Both the position numbers and the translations under genes were made by a program. From Paenibacillus contaminans (GTDB lineage: Bacteria; Bacillota; Bacilli; Paenibacillales; NBRC-103111), in the NCBI RefSeq assembly GCF_003285015.1, contig NZ_QMFB01000010.1:24024-88023 (forward strand): a DNA stretch of 64,000 nt, read 5' to 3'. The notes under the pieces were generated by a model that worked only from the letters and a program-made list of their open reading frames with translations, made no database searches and was not told the origin of the DNA. The first letter of the stretch is position 1. Each line of letters begins with the position of its first letter. This document shows positions 50,397 through 59,056 of this stretch, one piece after another.

Positions 50397-51725
50397 TTGG
50401 AGAAGTTGGTGATCGAAGGTGGGAGACCTCTCTCGGGAACCATACGGATTCATGGCGCAAAAAATGCCGCACTACCGATTTTAGCAGCCAGCTTGCTGGC
50501 GGACGGAACACATGCGATCGAAAATGTACCCGACTTACTCGATATCGATGTCATGATCAGTATACTGCGTGCGCTAGGTTGCCGGGTGAAGCATCAAGGT
50601 GAAACCGTGACGATTCATACGTCGACCTTGCATTCTTCCCACATCCCGGAAGATTTGATGAAACAAATGCGTTCCTCCATATTTTTGATGGGGCCGCTGT
50701 TAGCCCGTTTTGGAGTCGTTCACGTATACCAGCCGGGAGGCTGCGCTATCGGCGAACGCAAAATCAATTTGCACCTGCAAGGCTTGACGGCGCTAGGCGC
50801 CAAAATAGAAGAATCGGGCAGCACGATCGTGTGCAAGGCCGACAAGCTTAAAGGTGCGGACATCGTTCTCGATTATCCCAGCGTAGGCGCTACCGAAAAT
50901 ATTATGATGGCCGCCGTGAAAGCGGAGGGCATCACGACCATTCATAATGCCGCCCGGGAGCCGGAAATTCAAGACTTGCAAAACTTCCTCGTCACGATGG
51001 GAGCCAAAATAGTCGGCGCGGGTACCGATACGATAACGATCGAAGGCGTCGACAGGCTGACGCCGTGCATATATCGCGTCATTCCGGACCGGATCGTTAC
51101 CGGAACCTTCATGATCGCGGCTGCAGCTACGCGCGGCAACGTGACGCTTGAAAACGTATGCCCAGCCCACCTCACGTCGGCCATTCACGTTCTGCGGCGC
51201 GCCGGTGTTCAAATCGCCTTCGAAGGTGATATAATGAACATATCGTGCGGAACTCGTCCGAAAGCGCTGGAGCGAATCATTACGTCGCCCCATCCCGCTT
51301 TTCCGACCGACCTTCAATCGCAAATTATGGTGCTGCTGTCTTTGGCGGACGGAATGAGCGTCGTGAAGGAAACGGTTTTCGAAGGCAGATTCAAACACGT
51401 CGACGAGCTTGGCCGCATGGGAGCGGACATTACCGTCGACATGAACGCCGCCTACGTGAGAGGCGTGCCGAGGTTGTATGGGGCCACTGTCGAGGCTACC
51501 GATTTGCGCGCTGGAGCCGCGCTTGTAATCGCCGGTCTCGCTGCGCACGGCACGACTGTCGTGGAGCAGGTTCATCATATAGACCGGGGTTACGACCGGA
51601 TCGAACATATGCTTAGCCGTCTCGGAGCCGGCATTACCCGCTATCACGCGCCTGCCGACAGACCTTCGCAGGCGATTTCGAGGGCGGAGATCGCCCAAAC
51701 CGGGACGGAGCCCATGCATTTGTAA
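50397..51725 (+). CDS. murA: UDP-GlcNAc 1-carboxyvinyltransferase
   Basis: The 442-residue enzyme has the KNAALPILAASLL segment near residue 23 and the active-site loop PGGCAIGERKIN with the catalytic cysteine at about residue 116, the target of fosfomycin. It starts peptidoglycan synthesis by adding enolpyruvate to UDP-GlcNAc. TTG at 50397 follows GGAGG by seven bases. In B. subtilis the murA genes lie outside the dcw cluster. Confidence 0.94.
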   Translation: MEKLVIEGGRPLSGTIRIHGAKNAALPILAASLLADGTHAIENVPDLLDIDVMISILRALGCRVKHQGETVTIHTSTLHSSHIPEDLMKQMRSSIFLMGPLLARFGVVHVYQPGGCAIGERKINLHLQGLTALGAKIEESGSTIVCKADKLKGADIVLDYPSVGATENIMMAAVKAEGITTIHNAAREPEIQDLQNFLVTMGAKIVGAGTDTITIEGVDRLTPCIYRVIPDRIVTGTFMIAAAATRGNVTLENVCPAHLTSAIHVLRRAGVQIAFEGDIMNISCGTRPKALERIITSPHPAFPTDLQSQIMVLLSLADGMSVVKETVFEGRFKHVDELGRMGADITVDMNAAYVRGVPRLYGATVEATDLRAGAALVIAGLAAHGTTVVEQVHHIDRGYDRIEHMLSRLGAGITRYHAPADRPSQAISRAEIAQTGTEPMHL

Positions 51726-52025
51726 CTTATACTTCACTACTATGCAAAAAATCGCTCGATTATCCCTTCCTGTAAGCAGGAGGGGATGAAGGGCGTTATA
51801 AGATTTTTCCATTCTCCATAGCTTCTTCGAACGCCGGGAAGCATGTGCTTCGATGCTTGTTCGAATTCATGGCTAACGCCGCTCATTACATAACGGGAAG
51901 CTTCCGAAGCCGTCTTTTGCGTCAAAGCCGGAGTGTGCTTAGGAATGATCCGTAAACCGTTTTTGCCGAGCTGCGTTTTTCGCCGAAGCATGTCTAGAAG
52001 GGGAATGGCGGGGGAAGGTGTTAGG

Positions 52026-52934
52026 TTGTCTGCTGCGGAACCGAAAGTGCCTGCCATGAAGCCTGAAAGCAAGAAAAGGCGCGGCAGCAGGGCGCTCTTG
52101 ATATTGTTGGTCCTTTTTTTTGTTACGGTTCTGATTATTCTATTCTTTCAATCGCCTGTCAGCAAACTATCGGAGATTGAAATATCGGGCAACGAGCTCG
52201 TCTCTAGCGAAACGATCGGACAAGCCTCCGCGGTTGCGGTCGGCGATCAATTTTTTGCATTCAGTTCCGGTGAAGTGGAGAAGCGAATCAAAAAGCTGCC
52301 GATGATCGAGTCGGTCGAGGTAACGAAATCGTTCCCGGGACATATGTCGATCGTCGTGAAGGAATACCCGCGCGTAGCGTTTCAGTTTACGAGTGACGGC
52401 AGCGTGCAGGTGCTTCTTGTAGACGGCAGCTCGACGGCGGTACCGGTTTCCGGCATTCCGTTCGACAAGCCGATCTTGAGCGGATGGAGCGATGACGATC
52501 CGTTGAAATTGAAGCTGCTCCAAACGCTGGCGGACATACCGCCTGCGATATTGTCCGACGTCTCCGAAATCAAACCCGATCCCAGCGATGCCTATGCGGA
52601 CAAAATCAAAATGTACACCCGCTCGCAATTCGAAGTGTCGACGACGATCGGATATTTGCCGGAAAAACTGCCGTATTTGGGGTATATGATCAATTCGCTC
52701 AAAGACCAGAATAAAACTTCCGGCGTCATTTCGATGTTCGAACAGGTCAGAGGCGAAGCGATACCGCTGGATACCGGTGCGAAGGATACGAAGAAGGCCG
52801 GCGACACCAAGAAAAACGACAACAAAAAAGAGCCGACGCCGAAAACGACGCCGAAGCCTACTCCGACTCCAACCAAGTCTGCGACGCCGAAGCCGAAGCC
52901 GACACCGACGCAGAGGGATGTAAAGGGAAATTGA
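52026..52934 (+). CDS. divIB: Cell division protein DivIB/FtsQ
   Basis: The 302-residue protein has a short basic N-terminus, one transmembrane helix at about residues 24-43, an extracellular POTRA domain (LSEIEISGNELVSSETI) and the beta domain of FtsQ/DivIB. The last 45 residues are a Lys/Thr/Pro-rich tail. It joins FtsL and DivIC at the septum. TTG at 52026 is chosen from GGAAGGTG just upstream; an ATG ten codons later (MKPESKKRR) is the alternative. The 300 bases between the murA stop and this start hold no other gene that I can support. Confidence 0.88.
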   Translation: MSAAEPKVPAMKPESKKRRGSRALLILLVLFFVTVLIILFFQSPVSKLSEIEISGNELVSSETIGQASAVAVGDQFFAFSSGEVEKRIKKLPMIESVEVTKSFPGHMSIVVKEYPRVAFQFTSDGSVQVLLVDGSSTAVPVSGIPFDKPILSGWSDDDPLKLKLLQTLADIPPAILSDVSEIKPDPSDAYADKIKMYTRSQFEVSTTIGYLPEKLPYLGYMINSLKDQNKTSGVISMFEQVRGEAIPLDTGAKDTKKAGDTKKNDNKKEPTPKTTPKPTPTPTKSATPKPKPTPTQRDVKGN

Positions 52935-53119
52935 AAACTCACCCTTTAGCCCTGAAATAAGGACTTTTTGCCCATAACCTTTTCTGCAAATGAGACTACT
53001 AATCGTTCTTGAAAACTGTTAAAATTATCATTATGGGTTTCTACTGCCCTTTCGCGCGTTTACGGCGATTCTCGGCATAATGTGGAATTTATTACTATCC
53101 AAAAAACTTGCTGAAAAAA

Positions 53120-53148
53120 AGAGGGAAAACAATAGCTATGTTGAATAA
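53120..53148 (+). promoter_or_regulatory. Sigma-H promoter of ftsAZ
   Basis: AGAGGGAAA (53120-53128) and GTTGAATAA (53140-53148), 11 bases apart, match the sigma-H consensus RNAGGAWWW and RNNGAATWW at 17 of 18 positions. The ftsAZ operon of B. subtilis has a sigma-H promoter, which raises FtsZ at sporulation onset. It lies 62 bases before ftsA. Confidence 0.75.
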
Positions 53149-53210
53149 GTTACAGAAGTCAGGCAATTTTAATGCGACTAAATCTATCAACCTACGGGAG
53201 GTGCCAACGG

Positions 53211-54443
53211 TTGAGCAACGAAGACGTCATTGTTAGCTTAGACATCGGTACATCCAAGGTGCGTGCCATTATCGGCGAAGTATCCGGAAGTTCACTGAAT
53301 ATTATCGGAGTAGGCTCAGCCGACTCGGAAGGAATCCGCAAAGGCGCCATCGTCGATATCGATCAGACAGTCCAATCGATCCGTAGTGCGATAGATCATG
53401 CCGAGCGTATGGTCGGCATTCAAATATCGGATGTTTACGTAGGGATTTCCGGCAGCCATATCGCTCTTCAGACGAGCCATGGCGTCGTTGCAGTTTCCAA
53501 CGTCGACCGGGAGATCGGCGATGAAGATATCGAACGGGTGCTCCAAGCTGCCCGGGTTATCGCGCTTCCTCCGGAACGCGAGATCATCGGTGTCGTTCCA
53601 AAGCAGTATGTAGTGGACGGGCTTGAGGGTATCCAGGATCCGCGCGGCATGATCGGAGTCAGGCTTGAAGTCGAAGCGACCATCATTACCGGCGCCAAAA
53701 CTGGCATACATAATTTGCGCCGCGTCGTAGAGAAAGCCGGGCTGCATATTAGCGAGCTGGCTTTAATGTCGCTGGCATCCGGAAATTTGACTTTGTCGAA
53801 GGACGAGAAATCGATCGGCACGGTGCTTGTCGATATCGGAGCGGGATCGACGACGGTCGCCGTTTTTGAGAACGGGACGATCGTAGCGACTTCCACGCTT
53901 CCTATCGGCGGCGAATTTATTACAAGCGATATTTCGATCGGTTTGCACACGCAAATCGAGCATGCCGAGCGGGTGAAGCTGAAATTCGGATGCGCCAATA
54001 TGGATGATGCCGCCGAAGACCAGGTATTCAAAGTGCCGCGTATCGGAAGCAATATGGAAAAGCAGTTTACGCAAGTCGAATTGGCCACGATTATCGAGCC
54101 AAGGGTGCAGGAAATTTTCCAGCTTATCAAAGCTGAAGCGTTCCGTTTAGGATATGGCAATGCGCCCGGAGGCTACGTGCTTACAGGCGGGACCATATCG
54201 ATGCCCGGCGTACTTGCTGTCGCGCAAGCGGAACTGGCTACCTCAGTTAGAGTTGGTACCCCCGATTTTATCGGTGTACGCGATCCGTCCTATACAGCCG
54301 GCGTCGGCATTATCCATCATGTAACGAAGTCGTTCCGCAGCCGCGGAAACGCAACCCCGAAACGATCGGCCGTTAAGAAAACGACGGAAGAAAAAGTAGG
54401 GATGTTTGAGCGAATGAAAAATTGGCTGAGTGAGTTTATTTAA
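53211..54443 (+). CDS. ftsA: Cell division protein FtsA
   Basis: The 410-residue actin-like ATPase has VSLDIGTSKVRAIIGEV, the 1C domain and VDIGAGSTTVAVFENG phosphate-binding loop, and LTGGTISMPGV. The C-terminal MFERMKNWLSEFI is an amphipathic membrane-targeting helix. It tethers FtsZ filaments to the membrane. TTG at 53211 follows GGGAGG by nine bases. The genes ylxW, ylxX and sbp, which precede ftsA in B. subtilis, are absent. Confidence 0.95.
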   Translation: MSNEDVIVSLDIGTSKVRAIIGEVSGSSLNIIGVGSADSEGIRKGAIVDIDQTVQSIRSAIDHAERMVGIQISDVYVGISGSHIALQTSHGVVAVSNVDREIGDEDIERVLQAARVIALPPEREIIGVVPKQYVVDGLEGIQDPRGMIGVRLEVEATIITGAKTGIHNLRRVVEKAGLHISELALMSLASGNLTLSKDEKSIGTVLVDIGAGSTTVAVFENGTIVATSTLPIGGEFITSDISIGLHTQIEHAERVKLKFGCANMDDAAEDQVFKVPRIGSNMEKQFTQVELATIIEPRVQEIFQLIKAEAFRLGYGNAPGGYVLTGGTISMPGVLAVAQAELATSVRVGTPDFIGVRDPSYTAGVGIIHHVTKSFRSRGNATPKRSAVKKTTEEKVGMFERMKNWLSEFI

Positions 54444-54478
54444 TAACCTCGAACTCGTCTTTCCCGATCCATCATCCG

Positions 54479-54558
54479 CAAATCGATGTCCTAAGCGGAA
54501 GCGTTCGGTACCGAATGCTTCGAAATCGCATAGGGCGTCATAATCGTTTATCCTAGGC
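54479..54558 (+). repeat. Diverged copy of the interspersed noncoding repeat
   Basis: AAATCGATGTCCTAAGCGGA resembles the GTAAACGCGTCTGTCCTTAAG block and GGCGTCATAATCGTTTATCC resembles the GGTCGACGCAGCCGTTTATCC block of the copy at 44393. An inverted repeat (GAAGCGTTCGGTACCGAATGCTTC) lies between them. The copy fills the ftsA-ftsZ gap. Confidence 0.45.
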
Positions 54559-54580
54559 GCAAGTAAGGGGGAGCAATCAA

Positions 54581-55714
54581 TTGTCTATGTTGCAATTTGA
54601 CTTGGATATCGAATCACAAGCTACGATTAAGGTGATCGGTGTTGGCGGCGGCGGAAGCAACGCGGTCAACCGAATGATCGACCATGGCATTCAGGGCGTA
54701 GAATTTATTACAGTTAATACGGATGCGCAGGCGCTTAACCTGGCCAAGTCCGAAATAAAGCTCAAAATCGGTGAGAAGCTGACCCGCGGATTGGGAGCGG
54801 GCGCCAATCCGGATGTGGGCAAGAAGGCTGCCGAAGAATCGCGCGAAGCGATCGTACAGGCGCTTAAAGGCTCCGACCTCGTGTTCGTTACGGCGGGCAT
54901 GGGCGGAGGAACAGGTACCGGCGCCGCGCCGGTTATTGCTGAAATCGCCAAGGAAGTAGGCGCGTTGACAGTTGGTGTCGTCACACGGCCCTTTACATTC
55001 GAAGGACGCAAGCGTTCGCTGCAGGCCGAGACCGGCATAGCGGCTCTTAAAGAGAAGGTCGATACGCTGATCGTAATACCGAACGACCGCTTGCTGGAAA
55101 TCGTCGACAAGAAAACGCCGATGCTGGAAGCGTTCCGCGAAGCGGATAACGTTCTGAATCAAGGCGTACGAGGCATCTCGGACTTGATTATGGTACCGGG
55201 ACTGATCAATCTTGACTTCGCCGACGTCAAAACGATCATGTCGGAGCGCGGCTCCGCCTTGATGGGGATCGGAACTGCGGCCGGCGAGAACCGCGCAGCC
55301 GAAGCCGCCAAAAAGGCGATTCAAAGCCCGCTGCTCGAAACGTCTATCGACGGCGCACGCGGCGTCATCATGAACATTACCGGCGGCATTAACCTAAGCC
55401 TATATGAAGTAAACGAAGCGGCCGAAATCGTTATGGCGGCTTCCGATCCGGAAGTTAACGTGATCTTCGGCGCGATCATCGATGAAGCGATGAAGGACGA
55501 AATTAAAGTAACGGTAATTGCTACGGGCTTCGAGCATAAACCTGCACCGATGATTCCTGCTCAACCGATGCGTCGTCCGCAAGAGACGGCCCCTTCGGAA
55601 CCATCGAGAGTTCCGAACAACAGGCCGGCGTATACGCCCCAGCAACAGGATCCAAGTCACTTGGATATTCCGACGTTCCTGCGCAACCGCGGCAAGAACA
55701 ATTTGAATGACTAA
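54581..55714 (+). CDS. ftsZ: Cell division protein FtsZ
   Basis: The 377-residue tubulin-like GTPase has GVGGGGSNAVNRMI, the GTP-binding signature GMGGGTGTGAAPVIAEI and the conserved C-terminal peptide LDIPTFLRNR that binds FtsA and SepF. It polymerises into the division ring. TTG at 54581 is supported by GGGGGAG seven bases upstream; an ATG two codons later is also possible. The stop overlaps the first arm of an unusual terminator. Confidence 0.96.
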   Translation: MSMLQFDLDIESQATIKVIGVGGGGSNAVNRMIDHGIQGVEFITVNTDAQALNLAKSEIKLKIGEKLTRGLGAGANPDVGKKAAEESREAIVQALKGSDLVFVTAGMGGGTGTGAAPVIAEIAKEVGALTVGVVTRPFTFEGRKRSLQAETGIAALKEKVDTLIVIPNDRLLEIVDKKTPMLEAFREADNVLNQGVRGISDLIMVPGLINLDFADVKTIMSERGSALMGIGTAAGENRAAEAAKKAIQSPLLETSIDGARGVIMNITGGINLSLYEVNEAAEIVMAASDPEVNVIFGAIIDEAMKDEIKVTVIATGFEHKPAPMIPAQPMRRPQETAPSEPSRVPNNRPAYTPQQQDPSHLDIPTFLRNRGKNNLND

Positions 55715-55768
55715 CGCCTCAACGCCTCAACGCCTCAACCGGGTAAGCCGGATGAGGCGTTGTTTTTT
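55713..55768 (+). terminator. Terminator with a triplicated left arm
   Basis: AACGCCTC occurs three times in tandem (55713-55736) and any copy can pair with GAGGCGTT at 55754-55761, which is followed by GTTTTTT. The nearest copy makes the compact hairpin. The first copy includes two bases of the ftsZ stop codon. Confidence 0.85.
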
Positions 55769-55824
55769 ATTTATCAGATTTCCATCCCTCTTCGCGGCAC
55801 AGCCCGCCACATTTCTCCTCATAC

Positions 55825-55891
55825 TTCGACAAAAAAACATGCTAGTCCCCTTCACGATTAGACAGACATTGAGCATCGTTTCTTTTATACT
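55825..55891 (+). promoter_or_regulatory. Spo0A-activated promoter of spoIIGA
   Basis: TTCGACA at 55825-55831 is a perfect inverted 0A box (TGTCGAA). TTAGACA at 55858-55864 is a one-mismatch copy overlapping TAGACA, a -35-like element. TATACT at 55886-55891 is the -10, 21 bases from that -35. The spoIIG promoter of B. subtilis also uses sigma-A with an over-long spacer (22 bases) and 0A boxes over the -35. Confidence 0.7.
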
Positions 55892-55993
55892 GATCTCACG
55901 GCGTTCGGAACGCTGCTGATTGAGGACTCGAGCAGAATCGGCTGTGGATCGCGATTTGCTATGGTGTGGGGAATGAGCCGGCAAGGGGCTGGA

Positions 55994-56914
55994 ATGGTGA
56001 TCGTATATGTCGATCTGATCTTTTTGCTGAATGCGGCGATAGACGGGGCATTGCTTGTCGTAACCGCTTGGACACGTAATGCGGCGGTCCGACTGTGGCG
56101 AATTGCAGCAGCGTCCGTGATCGGCGGCGCATATGTCGTGATGATGCTTGTCCCCGAGCTTTCCTTTATGTTCACGTTCATGGTTAAGCTTTTGTTTTCC
56201 GCTCTAATGATTGTTACGGCTTTCGGCTTTGGCGGCATGGCGCCTTTCCTGCGCAATGTAACCGCATTTTATGTGGTCAGCTTTGCTGCGGCCGGCGGCA
56301 TATTCGGCTTTCATTATTTTTTTATGGCGTCCGGCGATGTTTGGAACGGCATCTTTTTTGCGCATTCCGGCGGGATGCTGTTTGAAATGAATACGGGCAT
56401 CTGGTTTGTGCTTGCCGCGTTTGTAATCGTCATGTGGATTTATTTGCGCGTATTTCGCGGTGCCAAGCAAAAGGAGCGGCTGGTCACTTATATGGCGGAG
56501 GTTGAGGTGGCCGTCGAAGACTTCGTGATGCGCTGCAAAGGCCTCGTCGATACGGGAAACCAGCTATACGATCCCCTTACGAAAACGCCGGTCATGGTTG
56601 TGGAAACCGCGATGTGGAAGGATGTGCTGCCTGAGAAATGGGTCGAACGAATACGGAAGGCTGAAGTCGATCAAATCGTTTCGACGATCGGAAGCGACGA
56701 GTTTTGCTGGCAGGACCGGCTTCGGCTCGTGCCGTACCGCGGCGTAAACCGGGGAACCCAGTTTATGCTTGCGATTAAACCGGATCGAGTCACGGTGATC
56801 TATAACGATCGGAAAATCGACACGCATAAAGTGTTGGTAGGCTTCGACGCCGGCAAGCTGTGTTCGGACGATTCGTATCATGCCATAATCCATCCTATGC
56901 TGCTGCAGACATAA
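55994..56914 (+). CDS. spoIIGA: Pro-sigma-E processing peptidase SpoIIGA
   Basis: The 306-residue protein has five transmembrane helices in the first half and a cytoplasmic aspartic-protease domain with the catalytic DTGN (GLVDTGNQLYDPLTKTPV, Asp at about residue 186). It is activated by SpoIIR from the forespore and cleaves pro-SigE. ATG at 55994 follows AAGGGG by five bases; an earlier in-frame ATG at 55961 lacks a site. sigE follows after 344 bases, a longer gap than in B. subtilis. Confidence 0.93.
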   Translation: MVIVYVDLIFLLNAAIDGALLVVTAWTRNAAVRLWRIAAASVIGGAYVVMMLVPELSFMFTFMVKLLFSALMIVTAFGFGGMAPFLRNVTAFYVVSFAAAGGIFGFHYFFMASGDVWNGIFFAHSGGMLFEMNTGIWFVLAAFVIVMWIYLRVFRGAKQKERLVTYMAEVEVAVEDFVMRCKGLVDTGNQLYDPLTKTPVMVVETAMWKDVLPEKWVERIRKAEVDQIVSTIGSDEFCWQDRLRLVPYRGVNRGTQFMLAIKPDRVTVIYNDRKIDTHKVLVGFDAGKLCSDDSYHAIIHPMLLQT

Positions 56915-56950
56915 ATAGTCGCTCCCGCGAAAGGGGGGCTAATGCGAAAA

Positions 56951-57123
56951 CCAAGGATATACGGCTTCGCCTTTCTTAGAGGAGGAGTCGCGTTTACCAG
57001 GAAATGAACGAACGGCGGAGGATTGCTATCCGACATTCGCAAGGATAAACGCCTATCGGGTTTTTGACGCCGGCCTTTGCCGCAGGTTTAAAGCTGTTTC
57101 CACGATATACCGTCTGATAAACG
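56951..57123 (-). repeat. Minus-strand copy of the interspersed noncoding repeat
   Basis: Read on the minus strand it begins CGTTTATCAGACGGTATATC, then TGGAAACAGCTTTAAACC, an inserted stretch with GGCGTTTATCCTTGCG, then CTGGTAAACGCGACTCC and GGCGAAGCCGTATATCCTTGG. Block order is as at 44393-44516. It occupies most of the 344-base gap between spoIIGA and sigE. Confidence 0.65.
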
Positions 57124-57258
57124 AAAGAAAACCGGTACGCAAAAGGGTGCTTCGTCCCTAGTGAATAACGCCGGATTCTAGGATGATAAGGCAGGCAGGA
57201 CTTGAGCCTTTTTGCCTATACAAACGAGACGGGCGGATGGCCCAAGGGAGGAACCTGC

Positions 57259-57981
57259 ATGTTGGTAAAATGGAAATTGACGATGCAGCTGTACTATTAC
57301 CGGCTGCTGCTGCTGTTTGGACTGAAAAGCAATGAAATTTACTACATCGGAGGCAGCGAGGCGCTCCCGCCGCCGCTAACCCGCGAGGAAGAAGAGTTTT
57401 TGCTGCAAAAGCTGTCTTCGGGCGATGCGGCGATCCGGGCGATGCTCATTGAGCGCAATTTGCGTCTTGTCGTTTATATCGCGCGGAAGTTCGAAAATAC
57501 CGGCATACATATCGAAGATCTGGTGTCGATTGGAGCGATCGGTCTTATCAAAGCGGTCAACACCTTCGATCCGGACAAAAAGATCAAGCTGGCCACTTAC
57601 GCCTCGCGCTGCATCGAGAACGAGATTTTGATGTACCTGCGGCGCAACAGCAAAATCCGCACCGAGGTGTCCTTCGACGAGCCGCTGAACATCGATTGGG
57701 ACGGCAACGAGCTGCTTTTGTCGGATGTGCTCGGTACCGAGAACGATACGATATACCGTAATATCGAAGAGCAGGTCGACCGCAAACTGCTGCATAAAGC
57801 GCTGGATAAGCTTTCCGAGCGGGAGCGTATGATCATGGAGCTGCGCTTCGGCCTTGTCGACGGCGAAGAGAAGACGCAGAAGGATGTCGCGGATATGCTC
57901 GGCATTTCGCAGTCGTACATATCCCGTTTGGAGAAACGTATCATTAAGCGTCTGCGCAAGGAATTCAATAAAATGGTATGA
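57259..57981 (+). CDS. sigE: Sporulation sigma factor SigE (mother cell)
   Basis: The 240-residue protein has a hydrophobic amphipathic pro-sequence (MLVKWKLTMQLYYYRLLLLF), region 2 (NLRLVVYIARKFENTGIHIE, YASRCIENEILMYLR) and region 4 with DVADMLGISQSYISRLEKR. It is made as pro-SigE and activated by SpoIIGA after asymmetric division. ATG at 57259 follows GGGAGG by seven bases. A terminator separates it from sigG. Confidence 0.95.
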   Translation: MLVKWKLTMQLYYYRLLLLFGLKSNEIYYIGGSEALPPPLTREEEEFLLQKLSSGDAAIRAMLIERNLRLVVYIARKFENTGIHIEDLVSIGAIGLIKAVNTFDPDKKIKLATYASRCIENEILMYLRRNSKIRTEVSFDEPLNIDWDGNELLLSDVLGTENDTIYRNIEEQVDRKLLHKALDKLSERERMIMELRFGLVDGEEKTQKDVADMLGISQSYISRLEKRIIKRLRKEFNKMV

Positions 57982-57988
57982 TGAAACG

Positions 57989-58026
57989 AGCCGGCATTCC
58001 CGCATTCGCGGATTGCCGGCTTTTTG
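57989..58026 (+). terminator. Rho-independent terminator between sigE and sigG
   Basis: AGCCGGCA plus CCCGC pairs with GCGGA plus TGCCGGCT and runs into five T residues, just after the sigE stop. Confidence 0.8.
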
Positions 58027-58155
58027 TTTTTTCCGTAAGTCCACGAGGCAAAGTTAAAAAAATACGCAAGCCGATTCGGACGGATTTTGCCAGTCGGGAC
58101 GCGATTTTCTGCCGGATAAGGGGCGGAGGCGGCAATGCGGCGTATCCGCAGAAGC

Positions 58156-58183
58156 GCATAAAAAAAGTTACCAAGGAGATAAT
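58156..58183 (+). promoter_or_regulatory. Sigma-F/G-like promoter of sigG
   Basis: GCATA (58156-58160) and GGAGATAAT (58175-58183) are 14 bases apart, close to GYWTA-N15-GGNRANANTW. sigG is transcribed by sigma-F and then sigma-G in B. subtilis. The spacer is one base short and the -10 could double as a ribosome-like site, so the call is moderate. Confidence 0.5.
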
Positions 58184-58217
58184 GTACAATAATGTTTCTC
58201 CTTGGGAGGTAATCACG

Positions 58218-59000
58218 GTGACCCGAAATAAAGTCGAGATTTGTGGAGTTGATACCGCAAAACTGCCCGTGCTGACGAACGCGGAAATGCGCGAATTGTT
58301 CGTGCAGCTGCAAACGCACAAAGACCGGGCGGCAAGAGAGAAATTGGTCAACGGCAACTTGAGGCTCGTGCTCAGCGTCATCCAACGTTTCAACAACCGC
58401 GGGGAATTCGTCGACGATTTGTTCCAGGTCGGCTGCATCGGATTGATGAAGGCGATCGACAATTTCGATCTGAGCCAGAACGTCAAGTTTTCGACCTATG
58501 CGGTACCGATGATTATCGGCGAAATACGCCGGTATTTGCGCGATAACAACCCGATCAGGGTTTCCCGTTCGCTTCGGGACATCGCCTATAAAGCGCTGCA
58601 GGTAAGAGACAATTTGACCAATAAAAACTCAAGAGAGCCGACGATTTACGAAATTTCCGAAGCGCTGAACGTACCGAAGGAGGATGTCGTATTCGCCCTC
58701 GATGCGATTCAGGATCCCGTCTCGCTTTTCGAACCGATTTATCATGACGGCGGCGACCCGATCTACGTTATGGATCAGATCAGCGACGACCGAAACAAGG
58801 ATATATCGTGGATCGAGGGAATTGCGCTCCGGGAGGGCATGAGAAAGCTGAACGACCGGGAAAAAATGATTTTATCGATGCGTTTTTTCGAAGGAAAAAC
58901 CCAGATGGAGGTAGCGGACGAGATCGGCATTTCGCAAGCGCAGGTATCCCGTCTCGAGAAGTCGGCCATTTCGCAGATGCAAAAGCATGTGAAGTCGTAG
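58218..59000 (+). CDS. sigG: Sporulation sigma factor SigG (forespore)
   Basis: The 260-residue protein begins MTRNKVEICGVDTAKLPVL, the N-terminus typical of SigG, with region 2 (FQVGCIGLMKAIDNFDLSQN), region 3 (REPTIYEISEALNVPKEDV) and region 4 (MEVADEIGISQAQVSRLEK). It directs late forespore genes. GTG at 58218 follows GGGAGG by eight bases. The spoIIGA-sigE-sigG order is that of B. subtilis. Confidence 0.95.
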   Translation: MTRNKVEICGVDTAKLPVLTNAEMRELFVQLQTHKDRAAREKLVNGNLRLVLSVIQRFNNRGEFVDDLFQVGCIGLMKAIDNFDLSQNVKFSTYAVPMIIGEIRRYLRDNNPIRVSRSLRDIAYKALQVRDNLTNKNSREPTIYEISEALNVPKEDVVFALDAIQDPVSLFEPIYHDGGDPIYVMDQISDDRNKDISWIEGIALREGMRKLNDREKMILSMRFFEGKTQMEVADEIGISQAQVSRLEKSAISQMQKHVKS

Positions 59001-59011
59001 AGCAAGTAAAG

Positions 59012-59056
59012 ACGCAGCTTCCGTTCCGGTTATCGGCCGGACGAGCTGCGTTTTTT
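59012..59056 (+). terminator. Rho-independent terminator after sigG
   Basis: ACGCAGCT plus TCCGG pairs with CCGGA plus AGCTGCGT, followed by six T residues. Confidence 0.85.

Noticed and set aside
51726..52025. Open frame upstream of the divIB start
   Set aside because: The divIB frame stays open back to 51933, but that extension is arginine-rich and lacks a ribosome site, whereas GGAAGGTG precedes TTG 52026.
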